A DNA stretch of 40,230 nucleotides from contig JAOTSD010000033.1 in NCBI GenBank assembly GCA_030247555.1, positions 1 to 40,230 on the forward strand, given 5' to 3'. Below, piece by piece: positions 16,808 to 24,859 of this stretch. A program made the position numbers and the translations under genes. Source of the DNA: Siculibacillus sp. (GTDB lineage Bacteria > Pseudomonadota > Alphaproteobacteria > Rhizobiales > Ancalomicrobiaceae). The first letter of the stretch is position 1; each line of letters opens with the position of its first letter. The notes beneath the pieces are model-generated. The model was given only the letters and a program-made list of their open reading frames with translations, ran no database searches and was not told the origin of the DNA.

Positions 16808-18010
16808 TCAGACTCCCTCGACCATCCGCCCGGGATTGAACAGGCCGTCGGGATCGAAGGCCCTCTTCACCCGCGCCGTGAGCGCCGCCAGCGCCGCCGG
16901 TTGCGGGTGGAAGGGCGCCACCCCGGCCCGAACCGCCTCCGCCGCCCGGATCAGCGTCGCGTGGCCGCCGATCGCCTCGACGGCGCGGCGCACCACGGCG
17001 GCGGCGGCGTCCGCGGCCGGCTCGACCGCCATCCAGACCTCGCCCCCGGCCCAATCCCAGAAGTGCCCGACGATCGGAACGCCGCTCGTCCGGATCGCCT
17101 CCACCGCCGCCGCCCCGGCGCTCGGCGCCACCGAGATCCGCCACACCTGACTCTCGCCGCCGGCGATCGGCGCCGCCTCCCGCAAGGAGGCCCAGAGGGC
17201 GCGCGAGGCATCCTCGCCGAGGATCTCGATCGCCCCCCGACCGCGCCAACGCGCCACCAGATCGGCCTCGCGGCTGGCCACCGACACCGCCGGCCCCTCC
17301 AGCCGGAACAACGTCGCCGCCACGTCGCCGAAGGGCCCGGCGAGGCCCGCCGGCAGGTGCGCCACCGAGGAGACCTCCTGCGGACTGCCCGAGGCCTCGC
17401 GCAGCAGCGCCAGCCCGGCCCGATCATCGAGACCGAGGATCGCCACCGTCTCCTCGGTCTCCGCCCGGGGCAGGACCTTGAGCGTCACCTCGGTGAGCAC
17501 CGTGAGCGTTCCGAAGGACCCGGTGACCAGCTTGGAGAGGTCGAAACCTGTGACGTTCTTCATCACCCGCCCGCCCGACTTGAAGGCGTCGCCGAAACCG
17601 TTGACGCCCCGGAAGCCGAGCAGATGATCGCGCGCCGAGCCGACCTTGAGCCGCCGCGGCCCCGCCGCGCCGACGCCGACCAGCCCGCCGATCGTCCCCG
17701 CCCCGGCCGTGTGGCCGAAGAGGGCGGAGTGATCGATCGGCTCGAAGGCCATCTCCTGGTTCGACAGGGCGAGCGTGCCGGCGATCTCGGAGAGCGAGGT
17801 GCCGGCGCGGGCGGTGAGCACCAGTTCCGAGGGCTCGTAGAGGGTGATGCCGGTCATCTCGGAGAGATCGACGCGGGTCGGCGCCTCGACCGGACGGCCC
17901 AGCGCCCGCCGGGTACCGCGGCCGACGATCTCGATCGGCGCCCTCCGGTCGCGGGCCTCGCGGACGATCTCGACGAGATCCGTCTCGTCGCGGGGAGTGA
18001 GGGTCGCCAT
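16808..18010 (-). CDS. glcE: glycolate oxidase FAD-binding subunit
   Basis: 400 residues, an FAD_binding_4 protein shorter than GlcD. Visible are EIVGRGTRRALGRP (pyrophosphate loop region, ~27-40), GTIGGLVGVGAAGPRR and GGRVMKNVTGFDLSKLVTGSFGTLTVLTEVTLKV, followed by a variable C-terminal half ending FDPDGLFNPGRM. It is required with GlcD and GlcF for glycolate dehydrogenase activity. It starts 3 nt after the glcD stop. Confidence 0.94.
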   Translation of the reverse strand: MATLTPRDETDLVEIVREARDRRAPIEIVGRGTRRALGRPVEAPTRVDLSEMTGITLYEPSELVLTARAGTSLSEIAGTLALSNQEMAFEPIDHSALFGHTAGAGTIGGLVGVGAAGPRRLKVGSARDHLLGFRGVNGFGDAFKSGGRVMKNVTGFDLSKLVTGSFGTLTVLTEVTLKVLPRAETEETVAILGLDDRAGLALLREASGSPQEVSSVAHLPAGLAGPFGDVAATLFRLEGPAVSVASREADLVARWRGRGAIEILGEDASRALWASLREAAPIAGGESQVWRISVAPSAGAAAVEAIRTSGVPIVGHFWDWAGGEVWMAVEPAADAAAAVVRRAVEAIGGHATLIRAAEAVRAGVAPFHPQPAALAALTARVKRAFDPDGLFNPGRMVEGV

Positions 18011-18013
18011 GCC

Positions 18014-19507
18014 TCAGAACCTCGGAATGTCGGGAAAGGGCAGTTCGCCGGAGCGCACGTGCATGAAACCCATCTCGGCGCAACGATGGAGCGTCGGGAA
18101 GACCTTGCCGGGGTTGAGCCGGTGGTCCTCGTCGAAGGCGCACTTGACCCGCATCTGTTGGGCGAGGTCGACCTCGTCGAACATCTCGCCCATCAGATCG
18201 CGCTTCTCGACGCCGACTCCGTGCTCGCCGGTCAGTACCCCGCCGACCTCGACGCAGAGCCTGAGGATGTCGGCGCCGAAGGCCTCGGCCTTCGCGGTGT
18301 CGCCGGGGATCGACGCGTCGTAGAGGATCAGCGGATGGAGATTGCCGTCGCCGGCATGGAAGACGTTGGCGACGCGGAGCCCGTGCTTGGCGGCGAGCTC
18401 GTCCATCCGCGACAGCACCTTCGCCAGTTCCTTGCGCGGGATGGTGCCGTCCATGCACAGATAGTCGGGTCCGATGGCGCCCACCGCCGGGAAGGCGTTC
18501 TTGCGACCGAACCAGAAGCCCAGCCGCTCCGCCTCGGAACCCGAGACGCGCACCGAGGTGGCGCCGCGCGCCCGGGCGATCTTCGCCACTTCTTCGGTCA
18601 GATGGTCGACCTCGGCCGGAGTTCCGTCGAGTTCGACGATGACCAGACCATCGGCGTCGCGCGGATAGCCGCAGGGCTTGAACGCCTCGGCCGCGTCGAT
18701 CGCCGCCTTGTCCATCATCTCCATGCCGCCGGGGATGATCCCCTCGGCGATGATCGCCGCGACGCAGTCCGCCCCCTCCCCCACGGTCGGGAAGCCGAGC
18801 AGCACGCCGCGCGCCACCTGCGGCTTCTGCAGGATGCGCACCGTCACCTCGGTGATGACCCCGAGCAGCCCCTCCGAGCCGGTGATCACCCCCATCAGAT
18901 CGTAGAGATCCGCATCGAGATGCTTGCCGCCGAGGCGGATCACCTCGCCACCCATCAGCACCATCTCGAGCCCGAGGAGGTTGTTGGCGGTCAGCCCGTA
19001 CTTGAGGCAGTGCACCCCGCCGGCGTTCTCGGCGACGTTGCCGCCGATCGAGCAGGCGATCTGCGAGGACGGATCGGGGGCGTAGTAGAAGCCCCTGTGG
19101 GCGACGGCGTTGGAGATGGCCAGGTTCGTCACCCCCGGCTGCACCACGGCGCAGCGGTTGTCGAAATCGACGTCGAGGATGCGGTTGAACTTCGACATGC
19201 CGAGCAGGATGCCGTCGGCGAGCGGCAGCGAGCCCCCCGACAGCGACGTTCCCGAACCGCGCGGCACCACCTTCACCTTCATCTCGTCGGCGAGCTTCAG
19301 GACGCCCGAGACCTCCGCCACCGTTTCCGGCAGCACCACCACCAGCGGCGGCTGCCGATACATGGTCAGCGCGTCGCACTCGTAGGCGGAGAGCTCGCGG
19401 GGGAGATGGATGACGTTCTGCGGCCTCACGATCGCCTGCAGCCGCGCGACGATGTCGTCGCGTTGCTCCATGATCGCCGGCTCGGGCAGGGGCATCAGCA
19501 GCGACAT
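18014..19507 (-). CDS. glcD: glycolate oxidase subunit GlcD
   Basis: A 497-residue FAD-linked oxidase, the catalytic subunit that oxidises glycolate to glyoxylate. The FAD site VPRGSGTSLSGG is at 81-92. GGNVAENAGGVHCLKYG and TGSEGLLGVITEVTVR follow, and the C-terminal cap has HAGDGNLHP and GEHGVGVEKR. GAGAAGAA lies just upstream of the start. It is the first gene of glcD-E-F; glcB lies 445 nt upstream on the same strand, beyond a repeat-containing gap. Confidence 0.95.
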   Translation of the reverse strand: MSLLMPLPEPAIMEQRDDIVARLQAIVRPQNVIHLPRELSAYECDALTMYRQPPLVVVLPETVAEVSGVLKLADEMKVKVVPRGSGTSLSGGSLPLADGILLGMSKFNRILDVDFDNRCAVVQPGVTNLAISNAVAHRGFYYAPDPSSQIACSIGGNVAENAGGVHCLKYGLTANNLLGLEMVLMGGEVIRLGGKHLDADLYDLMGVITGSEGLLGVITEVTVRILQKPQVARGVLLGFPTVGEGADCVAAIIAEGIIPGGMEMMDKAAIDAAEAFKPCGYPRDADGLVIVELDGTPAEVDHLTEEVAKIARARGATSVRVSGSEAERLGFWFGRKNAFPAVGAIGPDYLCMDGTIPRKELAKVLSRMDELAAKHGLRVANVFHAGDGNLHPLILYDASIPGDTAKAEAFGADILRLCVEVGGVLTGEHGVGVEKRDLMGEMFDEVDLAQQMRVKCAFDEDHRLNPGKVFPTLHRCAEMGFMHVRSGELPFPDIPRF

Positions 19508-19736
19508 GGCCGTTCTTCTCGTTGCCGGTCGTTTTCTTGGTCAGAATTCCTTACCATGGCAGATCGATCGCGTCGACGGGATGCGTGCGGGCGACGACGC
19601 GTCGAATCGACATCGCCCACTCTCATCGATCCCGCTTTCCAACGCCATCGCCATGCGGCGAAGGATGCGGTGGAGAGAGGCGGCGCGCGCAGATCACGAC
19701 GCCGGAGTAGCCGGGATGCCCGCGACGCACGGGCTA

Positions 19737-19757
19737 CCTCCCCCCTTGCGGGGGAGG
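19737..19757. repeat. CTCCCCC...GGGGGAG hairpin repeat
   Basis: CCTCCCCC (19737-19744) pairs with GGGGGAGG (19750-19757). A similar hairpin occurs at 35309-35339. This type, whose translation reads SPLAGEGRGG, is common in intergenic DNA of GC-rich proteobacteria. It could also act as a weak terminator downstream of glcB. Confidence 0.5.
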
Positions 19758-19840
19758 GTCGGGGGGGTCGGTGCCGCGGCCGCGCCCCTTCCCGTTCCAC
19801 GGAGGCTCGGCGGCCGATGGTCTCTCGACCTCTCCTCCCC

Positions 19841-19926
19841 GTCATCCCCGGGCTCGACCCGGGGACCCATCGGCCGTCCCCGGACGGGAGCCTCCGCCGG
19901 GTTGCCGGGTCGAGCCCGGCAATGAC
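19841..19926. repeat. REP/BIME-like element: two inverted copies of a dispersed palindromic repeat
   Basis: Two copies of a ~25-base unit face each other. The left copy reads GTCATCCCCGGGCTCGACCC (19841 on). The right copy, on the other strand, reads GTCATTGCCGGGCTCGACCC (from 19926 back). Each unit carries the inner palindrome CGGGCTCGACCCGG. The similarity extends outwards into TCTCC-rich flanks. This is the widespread alphaproteobacterial repeat that gives VIPGLDPG peptides when translated. The rest of the 19508-19952 gap shows small inverted repeats (GTAGCC at 19707, GGCTAC at 19732) but no gene; no clear glcD promoter is visible. Confidence 0.7.
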
Positions 19927-19952
19927 GGAGAATGGGGAGAGGCGGAGCCCCC

Positions 19953-22121
19953 TCACCCGAGCGCCTTCGCCTCCCGCCGGAACTTGGTCAGCAGGAACTC
20001 CGTGTAGCCGTTGGGCTGCGTCCGTCCCTCGAAGACCAGCGCCAGCGCGGCGCGGAAGGCCGGGCCGTCGTAGGCCGGCGCCATCGGCCGATAGAGGGGA
20101 TCGCCGGCGTTCTGGCGGTCGACCACCAGCGCCATCCGCTTCATCGTCTCGGTGACCTGCGCCTCGGTGGTGATGCCGTGGCGGAGCCAGTTGGCGATGT
20201 GCTGCGACGAGATCCTGAGGGTTGCCCGGTCCTCCATCAGGCCGACGTCGTGGATGTCCGGCACCTTGGAGCAGCCGACACCGAGATCGACCCAGCGCAC
20301 GACGTAGCCGAGGATGCCCTGGGCGTTGTTGTCGAGCTCCTCCTGGACCGCGTCGGGCGCGAAGTTCGAGGTGGCGAGCGGCAGGGTCAGGATGTCGTCG
20401 AGGCTCGCCCGCGTCCGCCCGGCGATCTCCCTCTGACGCTCGGCGACCGAGACGTCGTGATAGTGCAGCGCGTGCAGCGTCGCCGCGGTCGGCGACGGCA
20501 CCCAGGCGGTGTTGGCGCCCGAGCGCGGATGGCCGATCTTCTGGGTCAGCATGTCGGCCATCCGGTCCGGCGCCGCCCACATGCCCTTGCCGATCTGGGC
20601 GCGTCCCGGCAGCCCCATCCTCAGGCCGACGTCGACGTTGGAATTCTCGTAGGCCGAGATCCAGGCGCAGCCCTTCATCTCGTTCTTGCGGACGACCGGC
20701 CCCGCCTCCATCGAAGTGTGGATCTCGTCGCCCGTCCGGTCGAGGAAGCCGGTGTTGATGAAGACGACCCGGCTCGACGCGGCGGCGATGCACGCCGCGA
20801 GGTTCACCGTGGTGCGGCGCTCCTCGTCCATGATGCCCATCTTCAGCGTGTCGCGCGGCAGGCCGACGACGTCCTCGATCCGGCCGAAGAGCTCGTTCGC
20901 CAGCGCCACTTCCGCCGGGCCGTGCAGCTTCGGTTTGACGATGTGGACCGAACCCTTGCGCGAGTTCTTGAAGGGTCCGGAGCCGAAGAGGTCGTGGCGG
21001 GCGATCAGCGCGGTGAGGGCGCAGTCGAGGAAGGTTTCGGGGATCTCGCGTCCCTGCTCGTCGGTGACCGCGTCGGTCATCATGTGGTGACCGACGTTGC
21101 GGGCGAGCATCAGGGCGCGGCCGTGGAGCACCAGGTCCGAACCGTCCGGCGCGGTGTAGGTCCGATCGGGCGCCAGACGACGCGTCATCGTCCGCCCTCC
21201 CTTCTCGAAGGTCTCCTCCAGCGTCCCCTTCATCAGCCCGAGCCAGGAGCGATAGACCGCGACCTTGTCGGCCGCGTCGACGGCGGCGACCGAGTCCTCC
21301 ATGTCCATGATCGACGACAGCGCCGACTCGAGGATCACGTCGGAAATACCGGCGGAATCGGTCGCCCCGACCGAGGTCGAGCGATCGACGACGACCTCGG
21401 CGTGCAGCCCGTTGTGGCGGAAGAGCAGAGCGCTCGGCCGTTCGTGTTCGCCGCGCCGGCCGGCGAAGGTCCGAGGATCGGCGAGACCGCACATGCGGTC
21501 GTCGCAGAGTGAGACCAGCAGCGCCCCATTCTCCACGGTGAAGCCGACGACGTCGGCCCAGCCGCCGCCGGTGAGCGGCGCGATGGTGTCGAGATGCGCC
21601 TTGGCGGCGGCGACGACGCGGGCGCCGCGCGCCGGGTCGTACTCCCCGCCCGCCGGCGCATCGCCGAGCGCATCGGTGCCGTAGAGCGCGTCGTAGAGGC
21701 TGCCCCAACGGGCATTGGCGGCGTTCAGCGCGTAGCGCGGATTGTTGATCGGAACCACCAACTGCGGTCCGGCGAGGCGGGCGATCTCGTCGTCGACGTT
21801 GGCCGTGGTGATCGGGGTCGGCGCCGGTTCGGGCGTGAGATAGCCGATCTCCTCGAGGAAGGCACGGTAGGCGGCCGGATCGTGCGGCCGGCCGCGCCGC
21901 GCCGCGTGCCAGGCGTCGATCTTCGCCTGCAACGCGTCACGCGTCGCCAGCAGCTCGGCGTTCCTCGGCGCCAAATCCGCCACCACCTTCGAGAACCCGG
22001 CCCAGAAATCCTCCGCCGTCACCCCGGACCCGGGGATGGCCTCTTCGGCGACGAAGGCGGCGAGCTGCGCGTCGACCGAGAGGTCGGCGAGGCGGATGTG
22101 GGTGTCGCGTCGGGCGGCCAT
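19953..22121 (-). CDS. glcB: malate synthase G
   Basis: 722 residues, matching the ~723 of E. coli GlcB. It condenses glyoxylate with acetyl-CoA to malate. Key motifs: [15 protein letters not shown] (272 on), [14 protein letters not shown] with the glyoxylate-binding Arg (R335), [10 protein letters not shown] (428-437) and [12 protein letters not shown] (464-475) for the Mg2+ and substrate site, C617 in GCSKVPDI, and the catalytic base D631 in [10 protein letters not shown]. The start [14 protein letters not shown] has GGAG six bases upstream; the longer open frame lacks conservation. It works directly downstream of GlcDEF. Divergent IclR gene upstream. Confidence 0.97.
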   Translation of the reverse strand: MAARRDTHIRLADLSVDAQLAAFVAEEAIPGSGVTAEDFWAGFSKVVADLAPRNAELLATRDALQAKIDAWHAARRGRPHDPAAYRAFLEEIGYLTPEPAPTPITTANVDDEIARLAGPQLVVPINNPRYALNAANARWGSLYDALYGTDALGDAPAGGEYDPARGARVVAAAKAHLDTIAPLTGGGWADVVGFTVENGALLVSLCDDRMCGLADPRTFAGRRGEHERPSALLFRHNGLHAEVVVDRSTSVGATDSAGISDVILESALSSIMDMEDSVAAVDAADKVAVYRSWLGLMKGTLEETFEKGGRTMTRRLAPDRTYTAPDGSDLVLHGRALMLARNVGHHMMTDAVTDEQGREIPETFLDCALTALIARHDLFGSGPFKNSRKGSVHIVKPKLHGPAEVALANELFGRIEDVVGLPRDTLKMGIMDEERRTTVNLAACIAAASSRVVFINTGFLDRTGDEIHTSMEAGPVVRKNEMKGCAWISAYENSNVDVGLRMGLPGRAQIGKGMWAAPDRMADMLTQKIGHPRSGANTAWVPSPTAATLHALHYHDVSVAERQREIAGRTRASLDDILTLPLATSNFAPDAVQEELDNNAQGILGYVVRWVDLGVGCSKVPDIHDVGLMEDRATLRISSQHIANWLRHGITTEAQVTETMKRMALVVDRQNAGDPLYRPMAPAYDGPAFRAALALVFEGRTQPNGYTEFLLTKFRREAKALG

Positions 22122-22244
22122 GCTGCACTCCGGATCGGAACGGGCGACGGCGGAGCCGCCACGGGACGGGAAGCGGCGTCGGTCGGGCCGCCGCGGAGAC
22201 GATGGGGCGAGAATGCCTCCGGCACGCTCTTCGGTCAATTTTTC

Positions 22245-22304
22245 TGGAAACTTTTTTCATCAAATGAAAAATTATATCAATAAATTGATTGAAAAGGATT
22301 TTCC
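22245..22304. promoter_or_regulatory. AT-rich operator region between glcB and the IclR regulator
   Basis: A sharp AT-rich island holds several inverted repeats: TGGAAACTTTTTTCA (22245-22259), close to the IclR 15-mer pattern TGGAAATNATTTCCA; the perfect TTTTTCAT-CAA-ATGAAAAA (22253-22271); the perfect ATCAAT-AA-ATTGAT (22276-22289); and TGAAAAGGATTTTCC (22290-22304), a second IclR-like site. A consensus -10 TATAAT for the glcB direction lies at 22276-22271, inside the array, so a bound regulator would cover it. Operator identity is inferred from symmetry and position. Confidence 0.6.
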
Positions 22305-22387
22305 GGTGTTTCACCTTGTCGCGGCGGATTTTCTTGAAACCCTTTTCCACTTCTGCTTCCCTGCCGGCTCGGCGAAGGATGGCGACG

Positions 22388-23218
22388 ATGAAGACGGCCC
22401 GGACCACCAGAGCGGCGCGTGGACGCCCGCGCGGCAGCGGCGCCGAGGCGCCCGCCGCCTCCGTCCAGGCGCTCGATCGCGCCCTGCGCCTGCTCGAGGT
22501 GCTCGCCGGCGCCGACGGCATGACCCTGACCGCGCTCGCCCACGCCTCCGGCCTCGCCACCTCCACCGTGCATCGGCTTCTCGCCACTCTCGCCGCTCAC
22601 GGTTTCGTCGAGATCGACGAACAGGACCAGACCTGGACCATCGGCGTCGAGGCCTTCCGGGTCGGCCAGGCCTTCCACCGCCGCTTCAAGGTCGCCACCA
22701 TGGGCCGCCCGATGATGCGCGAACTGATGGAGGCGACCGGAGAGACCGCCAACATCGGCATCTTCGAGGGCGGCGACGTCGTCTTCATCTCCCAGGTGGA
22801 GAGCGCCGAGCCGATCCGCGCCTTCTTCCGCGCCGGCGAACGCCGCCACGCCCATGCCTCCGGCATCGGCAAGGCGTTGCTCGCCGAGATGCCGCGCGAG
22901 CGCGTCGACCGCATCATCCGCGACAAGGGCTTGCCGCATTTCACCGACGCCACCATCACCGACGCCGAACGCCTGCGCGCCGATCTCGACGAGATCCGCC
23001 GCCGCGGCTGGTCGCTCGACGACGAGGAGCGCTCGCGCGGCATGCGCTGCATCGCCGCGCCGATCTTCGACGAGAACGGCGAGGCCATCGCCGGCCTGTC
23101 GATTTCCGGCCCGGCCGATCGGCTCGAGCCGGAGCGCGTCGACCGGCTCGGCCCGATGGTCCGGCGCGCCGCCGACGCCGTCACCCGCGCCATCGGCGGC
23201 CGCCTTCCCGAGCGCTGA
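22388..23218 (+). CDS. IclR-family transcriptional regulator, likely of glyoxylate/glycolate genes
   Basis: 276 residues. Winged HTH at ~20-80 (SVQALDRALRLLEVLA, MTLTALAHASGLATSTVHRLLATLAAHGFVE), then the IclR effector domain (GRPMMRELMEATGETANIGIFEGGDVVFI, HAHASGIGKALLAEM, GWSLDDEERSRGMRCIAAPIFDENGEAIAGLSISGP). The divergent position to glcB and the kinship with glyoxylate-binding members (AllR type) suggest it senses glyoxylate or a related acid; this is inference. ATG 22388 has GAAGGA at good spacing. An ATG at 22379 in frame is too close to any Shine-Dalgarno, and a TTG far upstream lies in the operator region. Confidence 0.88.
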   Translation: MKTARTTRAARGRPRGSGAEAPAASVQALDRALRLLEVLAGADGMTLTALAHASGLATSTVHRLLATLAAHGFVEIDEQDQTWTIGVEAFRVGQAFHRRFKVATMGRPMMRELMEATGETANIGIFEGGDVVFISQVESAEPIRAFFRAGERRHAHASGIGKALLAEMPRERVDRIIRDKGLPHFTDATITDAERLRADLDEIRRRGWSLDDEERSRGMRCIAAPIFDENGEAIAGLSISGPADRLEPERVDRLGPMVRRAADAVTRAIGGRLPER

Positions 23219-23306
23219 GCGCCCGATGGGGGTGTGCTCCCCGGCTTCGGAGGTCGACAGCCGACACCGCGGGGTCGATACTGCCGGCCGATCGAGGAGG
23301 TCATCG

Positions 23307-23852
23307 ATGCGCAAGACGGGACTTCGCCGCTGCCTCGCCAGCTTCCCCCTGCTCCTGTGGCTCGGCGCCGCCGCGACGGCCCAGCCGGCGGCCGACCCGC
23401 TCGCCGCCTCGCGCGCCGCGTTGATCGCGGGTTCGGACATCGGCGCGGCCGTGGTCGCCGGCGAGACCTACGTTCCGACCCACTCCAGCATCGTCGCCGG
23501 CGACGGGCGCACCCGCATCGACTTCGCCGTCACCCTCTCCGTCCACAACGCCTCGGAGACGCGTCCGCTCCGCCTGACGCGCATCGACTATTTCGACGGC
23601 GCCGGTCGGCTGGTGCAGAAGTACCTCGCCGCCCCGGTCCTGGTCCGTCCCTTCGGCACGGTCGAGATCTTCGTCGCCAAGAACGACACCCGCGCCGGCA
23701 CCGGCGCCAATTTCATCGTCGGCTGGAACGCCGACGCGGCGATCGCCGAACCGGTGATCGAGGCGGTGATGATCGGCGACTTCGCCAATCAGAGCTATTC
23801 CTTCGTCAGCCTCGGCCGCCGCATCGAGACCATCGCTCCGGTTCGCCCCTGA
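23307..23852 (+). CDS. DUF3124 exported protein
   Basis: 181 residues with a Sec signal peptide (MRKTGLRRCLASFPLLLWLGAAATAQP). The body matches DUF3124: ETYVPTHSSIVAGDGRTRIDFAVTLSVHN, RLTRIDYFDGAGRLVQKYL, GANFIVGWNADAAIAEPVIEAVMIG. A beta-rich periplasmic protein of unknown function. It has a perfect AGGAGG Shine-Dalgarno, 6 nt before the ATG, suggesting strong translation. It stands alone between the IclR gene and a strong terminator shared with the cellulose operon. Confidence 0.82.
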   Translation: MRKTGLRRCLASFPLLLWLGAAATAQPAADPLAASRAALIAGSDIGAAVVAGETYVPTHSSIVAGDGRTRIDFAVTLSVHNASETRPLRLTRIDYFDGAGRLVQKYLAAPVLVRPFGTVEIFVAKNDTRAGTGANFIVGWNADAAIAEPVIEAVMIGDFANQSYSFVSLGRRIETIAPVRP

Positions 23853-23856
23853 ACGA

Positions 23857-23889
23857 CGAACCCTCCCGATCGACGACCGGGAGGGTTCG
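23857..23889. terminator. bidirectional terminator between DUF3124 gene and bcsN
   Basis: A perfect 12-bp stem (CGAACCCTCCCG at 23857-23868 with 23878-23889), a 9-nt loop, TTCG after it on the plus strand. It closes both the DUF3124 gene and the cellulose operon. Confidence 0.75.
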
Positions 23890-23940
23890 TTCGGGCCGGG
23901 CCGGTCGCAGGGGGTGCCGACCGTCGCCCCGGCGGATCGG

Positions 23941-24855
23941 TCAGCCGCCGGTCGGCAGCGGAATGGCGGGAACGGCGCCGCTCGGTGCCGGTCCGATGAC
24001 CGGCGCGGGCGCGGTGGCGGGTTTTCCGGCCGCGGCCGGCAGCGGCACGGCGGCGGCGGTCGCGATCGGACGCGAGGCGACGGTCGGCTTCGGACCGCGG
24101 CTCACGACCCGCGGAGCCGGCGGCGGCGACACCCGCGCCGGCGCGAAGTCGGCGGCGCGGCTCGGCGCGGCGGCGTAGCCGGCGCTCGCCAGCGCGTCGA
24201 CCCCGGTCCGCCCGGCCGGGCTCGCGCCGCCGAGCGTCACCACGTCGCCTCTGAGCCGAAGGCCCTCGACCAGCGCGATCGCCCGTTCTTCGGTCATGTC
24301 GCGGCGGCAGAGCCGCACCCGCACCGAGAGGTCGACGCGGTCCCCGCCGAAGATGCCGGCGCGGGCGCCGCTCGCCCGCACCTCGGCCTCCTGCCAGGCG
24401 TAGACGCAGGTCTCGCCGCTCGCCGTTCGCCCGGCGGCGACGCCGATCGGTCCGCCGGGTCCGGAGATCACCTGCGCCACCGGCCGCATCGTGGCCTCGG
24501 GAAGCTCGGCCTCGAGCTCGGCGGTGATCGCCTCCTCGGTCGGCCGGCGCGACCGCTCGGGATCGCGGTTCGCCGCCACGACGCGGATGCGGTTGGTGCC
24601 GCGCCCGATCGCCTCGCCGGCGAGCGCCACCACTTGGGTGATGCGATCGGTCTCCCGTCGCTCGGTGACCGAGACGACGGCGCCGGCCTCCGCCGGCAGG
24701 CGCGCCAACGCCTGATCCGGGCCGACCTCGGTGGCCAGCGATGCCGGCACCGTGCCGGTGGCGAAGGGCGCGAGCGCCCGGCTCTCGCCGAGATCGGCGC
24801 AGGCCGCGAGCGGGGTGATCACCGCCAGGGCGAAGAGCGGTCCGGTCGAACGCAT
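23941..24855 (-). CDS. bcsN: cellulose biosynthesis lipoprotein BcsN
   Basis: 304 residues. N-terminal lipoprotein signal with lipobox LAAC (C19). The central ~200 residues match the BcsN family of Rhizobiales cellulose operons (RLPAEAGAVVSVTERRETDRITQVVAL, ...GTNRIRVVAANRD, YAWQEAEV, RVDLSVRVRLCRRDMTEERAIALVEGLRL). The last ~80 residues are Pro/Ala-rich and disordered. Probably an outer-membrane or periplasmic accessory of cellulose export; its mechanism is unknown. It is the last gene of the operon, 4 nt after the TPR gene. Confidence 0.82.
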   Translation of the reverse strand: MRSTGPLFALAVITPLAACADLGESRALAPFATGTVPASLATEVGPDQALARLPAEAGAVVSVTERRETDRITQVVALAGEAIGRGTNRIRVVAANRDPERSRRPTEEAITAELEAELPEATMRPVAQVISGPGGPIGVAAGRTASGETCVYAWQEAEVRASGARAGIFGGDRVDLSVRVRLCRRDMTEERAIALVEGLRLRGDVVTLGGASPAGRTGVDALASAGYAAAPSRAADFAPARVSPPPAPRVVSRGPKPTVASRPIATAAAVPLPAAAGKPATAPAPVIGPAPSGAVPAIPLPTGG

Positions 24856-24859
24856 GACG

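Noticed and set aside
16550-20155. 1201-codon open frame on the plus strand across glcF/glcE/glcD
   Set aside because: Antisense shadow of the glc genes; extreme Arg/Asp/His content, and the true genes on the other strand have complete family motifs.
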